From: Phycisphaerae bacterium | Lineage (GTDB): Bacteria > Planctomycetota > Phycisphaerae > Sedimentisphaerales > Anaerobacaceae | Reading direction: 5' to 3' | DNA length: 7,734 bases | NCBI GenBank assembly: GCA_030609625.1 | Contig: JAUWBX010000072.1 | Location: 1-7,734 of the forward strand | The notes under the pieces: model-generated | The model's input: the letters and a program-made list of their open reading frames with translations, nothing else | What the model was told of the DNA's origin: nothing | Database searches by the model: none | Shown here: positions 6,172 to 7,734 of the stretch, one piece after another | How the letters are laid out: each line of letters begins with the position of its first letter | How positions within the stretch are numbered: the first letter of the stretch is position 1 | Made by a program: the position numbers and the translations under genes

Positions 6172-6572
6172 GCAAAGACCAGCTTGCAGCATTGTTAAAA
6201 TATAGGATACAGCAGGCTAATGAAACATTCCATGAAGCAGAAATTCTATTTAATCAGTCCGCATATAGGGGTACGATAAACCGTGCATATTATGCGATGT
6301 TTTATTCTGTACTGGCTTTACTGGCGACAAAGAAACTTGGTACATCCAAACATAGCGGCGTAATTGGCCTATTTGATAGAGAATTCGTAAAGACAGGCTT
6401 TCTTCCACGAGATCTTTCTCGGGCTTTAAGGTTAGCATTTGACCTTCGTCAAACACACGATTACGGCGAATTAATCGAAATAGACAAAGAAGTTGCCCAG
6501 GAAACCTTAAACGATGCTAAAGCATTTATTTCAGCCGTGGAGTCATATCTACGTTCTAACGGCTATTTGTAA
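6168..6572 (+). CDS. HEPN-domain protein, partner of the second nucleotidyltransferase
   Basis: 134 residues, all helical. The hallmarks of this HEPN branch are the second helix SAYRGTINRAYYAMFYSVLALL (31-52), the segment SKHSGVIGLFDREFVKTG (60-77), and LRQTHDYGEL (93-102), corresponding to the RQ..DY motif typical of the family. A strict RX4-6H RNase motif is not obvious; His97 is two residues after Arg94 and nine after Arg88. In known MNT/HEPN systems the HEPN protein is the toxic partner and is inactivated by AMPylation of a Tyr near its catalytic motif; Tyr99 is a reasonable candidate here, but this is inference. The start overlaps the MNT stop (ATGA). The gene converges on comEC, whose stop is 36 bases away on the other strand. 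Confidence 0.86.
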   Translation: MSKDQLAALLKYRIQQANETFHEAEILFNQSAYRGTINRAYYAMFYSVLALLATKKLGTSKHSGVIGLFDREFVKTGFLPRDLSRALRLAFDLRQTHDYGELIEIDKEVAQETLNDAKAFISAVESYLRSNGYL

Positions 6573-6608
6573 GTTTTTATAGTTAATCGAAGGCTACTAT
6601 AATGTTAG

Positions 6609-7734
6609 TTATTCTACAAAAACATCAGCTTCTATTGTGCTATCCTTGTTGATACGAATGGTGATGGTTCCATCTTTAGGCGTGTAGAACAACTTAGTGT
6701 TGCCTTTTTCTTTAATCATCTGTTGCTGTCTTTCGTATTGGCTTCGGCCGCAACTGCATATCAAAATATCCGCATCGAGCTTTTCCAAAAAATCATCCTC
6801 TAACGTATTGACCGAGCCGTGATGAGGGACAACGACAATGTCGGCTTTTAGGTCAGGATACAGACGTAGCAGCTCTCTTTGTGCGAATTTTTCGATGTCG
6901 GAGCATAGAAGTACCTTGGTGCCGGCAAAATCGAGCAATGAAACTAATGACTTGTCGTTGTCACTCAAATCCTCATTTTTACATACCTCTTCACTGGGCC
7001 AGAGCATTTTTATATTAGCACTGCTGCTCAAATTCAAATCTCCGTCCAGGCATTTTATTTTGCTGTCTTTTTCGCTGTCTTTTTCGCTGTCCTTTTCGCT
7101 GTCCTTTTCGTTTTCCTTTTCACTGCCCTTTTCGCTCAGGCAGTCATTGAGAAATCTTGCTGTGCCCCATTGGTCCGCCTTATCAAAAAAAGCGGTATTG
7201 GCATAGACGCCACCGACCTCGCAATGTTCAGCAATTTCAGGTATTCCGTTGATATGGTCTATATCATCGTGGCTTATGATAATGGCGTCGATTTTATTGA
7301 CTCCGGCCCAATCCATAAACGGTGCGACAACTCGTCTGCCGACGTCGCTTTTGTGCAGCGAGCCAGCATCGAACAAAACGTTTGCTTTGCCCGGAAGCTG
7401 AGCGAATATTGCCTGGCCGTGGCCAACGTTAAGACAGGTGATGACTAAATTGTCCCGATGTGTCCTTTGCCATTTCGTAGTGCCCAGGAAGACGATTATT
7501 GCTAAAAGCATCGCTGTACAGATTACTTTTTTTATTAGAGGACGCTTGAAATAAACAAAACCGGCAAAAAGAACAAGGCAGTAATATAAAATTATTAGTG
7601 TAAGCGGTACCTGCCCTATCAGTATTTGTGAAATATCCAGATGGGCGATGAGTTCTACGAGCCAAATCAGCGAATTGGACAAGAAGTTCACTATTACGCC
7701 TAATACTGCCGCCAAAGTCGGTAGCAAGAAAGAC
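6609..7734 (-). CDS. comEC: ComEC/Rec2-family DNA-uptake protein, C-terminal part with metallo-beta-lactamase domain (truncated by window edge)
   Basis: The end of a ComEC channel protein, which carries single-stranded DNA across the inner membrane during natural transformation. The frame is open to the right edge, so the TTG at 7727 is not the real start; the channel (competence) domain lies mostly outside. Numbered from that TTG: last membrane helices (about 7-28, 36-58, 66-83), then a metallo-beta-lactamase-like domain with LNVGHGQAIF (99-108), LFDAGS (118-123), the metal motif SHDDIDH (152-158), LLCSDIE (273-279) and VPHHGS (300-305), ending near TPKDGTITI (349-357). The opening GHGQ replaces the GQGD usual in Bacillus- and Proteobacteria-type ComEC. 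An EKDS-type tandem repeat (199-222) expands one loop. Metal-binding residues look intact, so nuclease activity is possible. The free-standing hydrolase alternative is unlikely given the membrane helices in front. Confidence 0.9.
   Translation of the reverse strand, partial: SFLLPTLAAVLGVIVNFLSNSLIWLVELIAHLDISQILIGQVPLTLIILYYCLVLFAGFVYFKRPLIKKVICTAMLLAIIVFLGTTKWQRTHRDNLVITCLNVGHGQAIFAQLPGKANVLFDAGSLHKSDVGRRVVAPFMDWAGVNKIDAIIISHDDIDHINGIPEIAEHCEVGGVYANTAFFDKADQWGTARFLNDCLSEKGSEKENEKDSEKDSEKDSEKDSKIKCLDGDLNLSSSANIKMLWPSEEVCKNEDLSDNDKSLVSLLDFAGTKVLLCSDIEKFAQRELLRLYPDLKADIVVVPHHGSVNTLEDDFLEKLDADILICSCGRSQYERQQQMIKEKGNTKLFYTPKDGTITIRINKDSTIEADVFVE
7062..7133 (-). repeat. Six-copy 12-base tandem repeat inside comEC
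   Basis: Six consecutive 12-base units, on the plus strand GCTGTCTTTTTC (7062-7073 and 7074-7085), GCTGTCCTTTTC (7086-7097 and 7098-7109), then the diverged GTTTTCCTTTTC and ACTGCCCTTTTC. Because the unit is a multiple of three, copy changes keep the frame; each adds or removes one EKDS-like tetrapeptide in a loop of the metallo-beta-lactamase domain. The two pairs of identical units suggest recent slippage or unequal exchange. Confidence 0.92.

Noticed and set aside
6573..6608. Inverted repeat TTATAGT/ACTATAA (6577-6583 and 6596-6602) as a bidirectional terminator between HEPN and comEC
   Set aside because: The 7-base stem is almost all A/T, the loop is 12 bases, and no T run follows it in either direction.
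7062..7133. CRISPR-like array
   Set aside because: The 12-base units are contiguous with no spacers and are in frame within comEC.
6838..7206. Plus-strand open frame rich in Ser/Phe/Leu opposite comEC
   Set aside because: It is the antisense of the comEC tandem repeat and conserved hydrolase motifs; its low-complexity SFSLSFSL stretch is simply the reverse of EKDS codons.

Overview
The window looks like chromosome from a Gram-negative-type bacterium, most likely a planctomycete. The evidence is indirect: a 3-dehydroquinase/shikimate dehydrogenase fusion, a ComEC whose nuclease-like domain opens with NVGHGQ (a variant I associate with planctomycetal ComEC), a lipoprotein with an OmpA-type peptidoglycan-binding domain, and moderate GC. 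No rRNA or other phylogenetic marker is present, so the assignment is tentative.

Layout from left to right: (1) the 3' part of a bifunctional aroDE gene (1-1207), cut by the window edge; (2) a 172-base gap holding a degenerate, hairpin-like sequence resembling dispersed 'CGCAATGAC' repeats; (3) an overlapping minimal nucleotidyltransferase (MNT)/HEPN pair (1380-2079); (4) argG (2152-3396); (5) a well-formed extended -10 promoter driving a hicB-hicA toxin-antitoxin pair (3516-3883), the 59-residue hicA being very short; (6) a prepilin peptidase, PilD (3904-5115), followed after 39 bases by an OmpA-family lipoprotein (5155-5813) that is split by a -1 frame change at A AAA AAG; (7) a second, different MNT/HEPN pair (5851-6572); (8) on the minus strand, the C-terminal part of comEC (6609-7734), cut by the right edge and carrying a six-copy 12-base tandem repeat.

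The housekeeping genes serve aromatic amino acid synthesis (aroDE), arginine synthesis (argG), and envelope, type IV pilus or DNA-uptake functions (pilD, the OmpA lipoprotein, comEC). Three two-gene toxin-antitoxin-like modules sit between them, so in about 5 kb nearly every housekeeping gene is separated from the next by such a module. None is flanked by a visible transposase or integrase.

The observation most worth following is the OmpA lipoprotein. Its two halves join perfectly through a -1 shift at a dnaX-type slippery heptamer in the correct phase. This is either a one-base loss in a poly-A run (mutation or assembly error) or recoding; sequence alone cannot decide.
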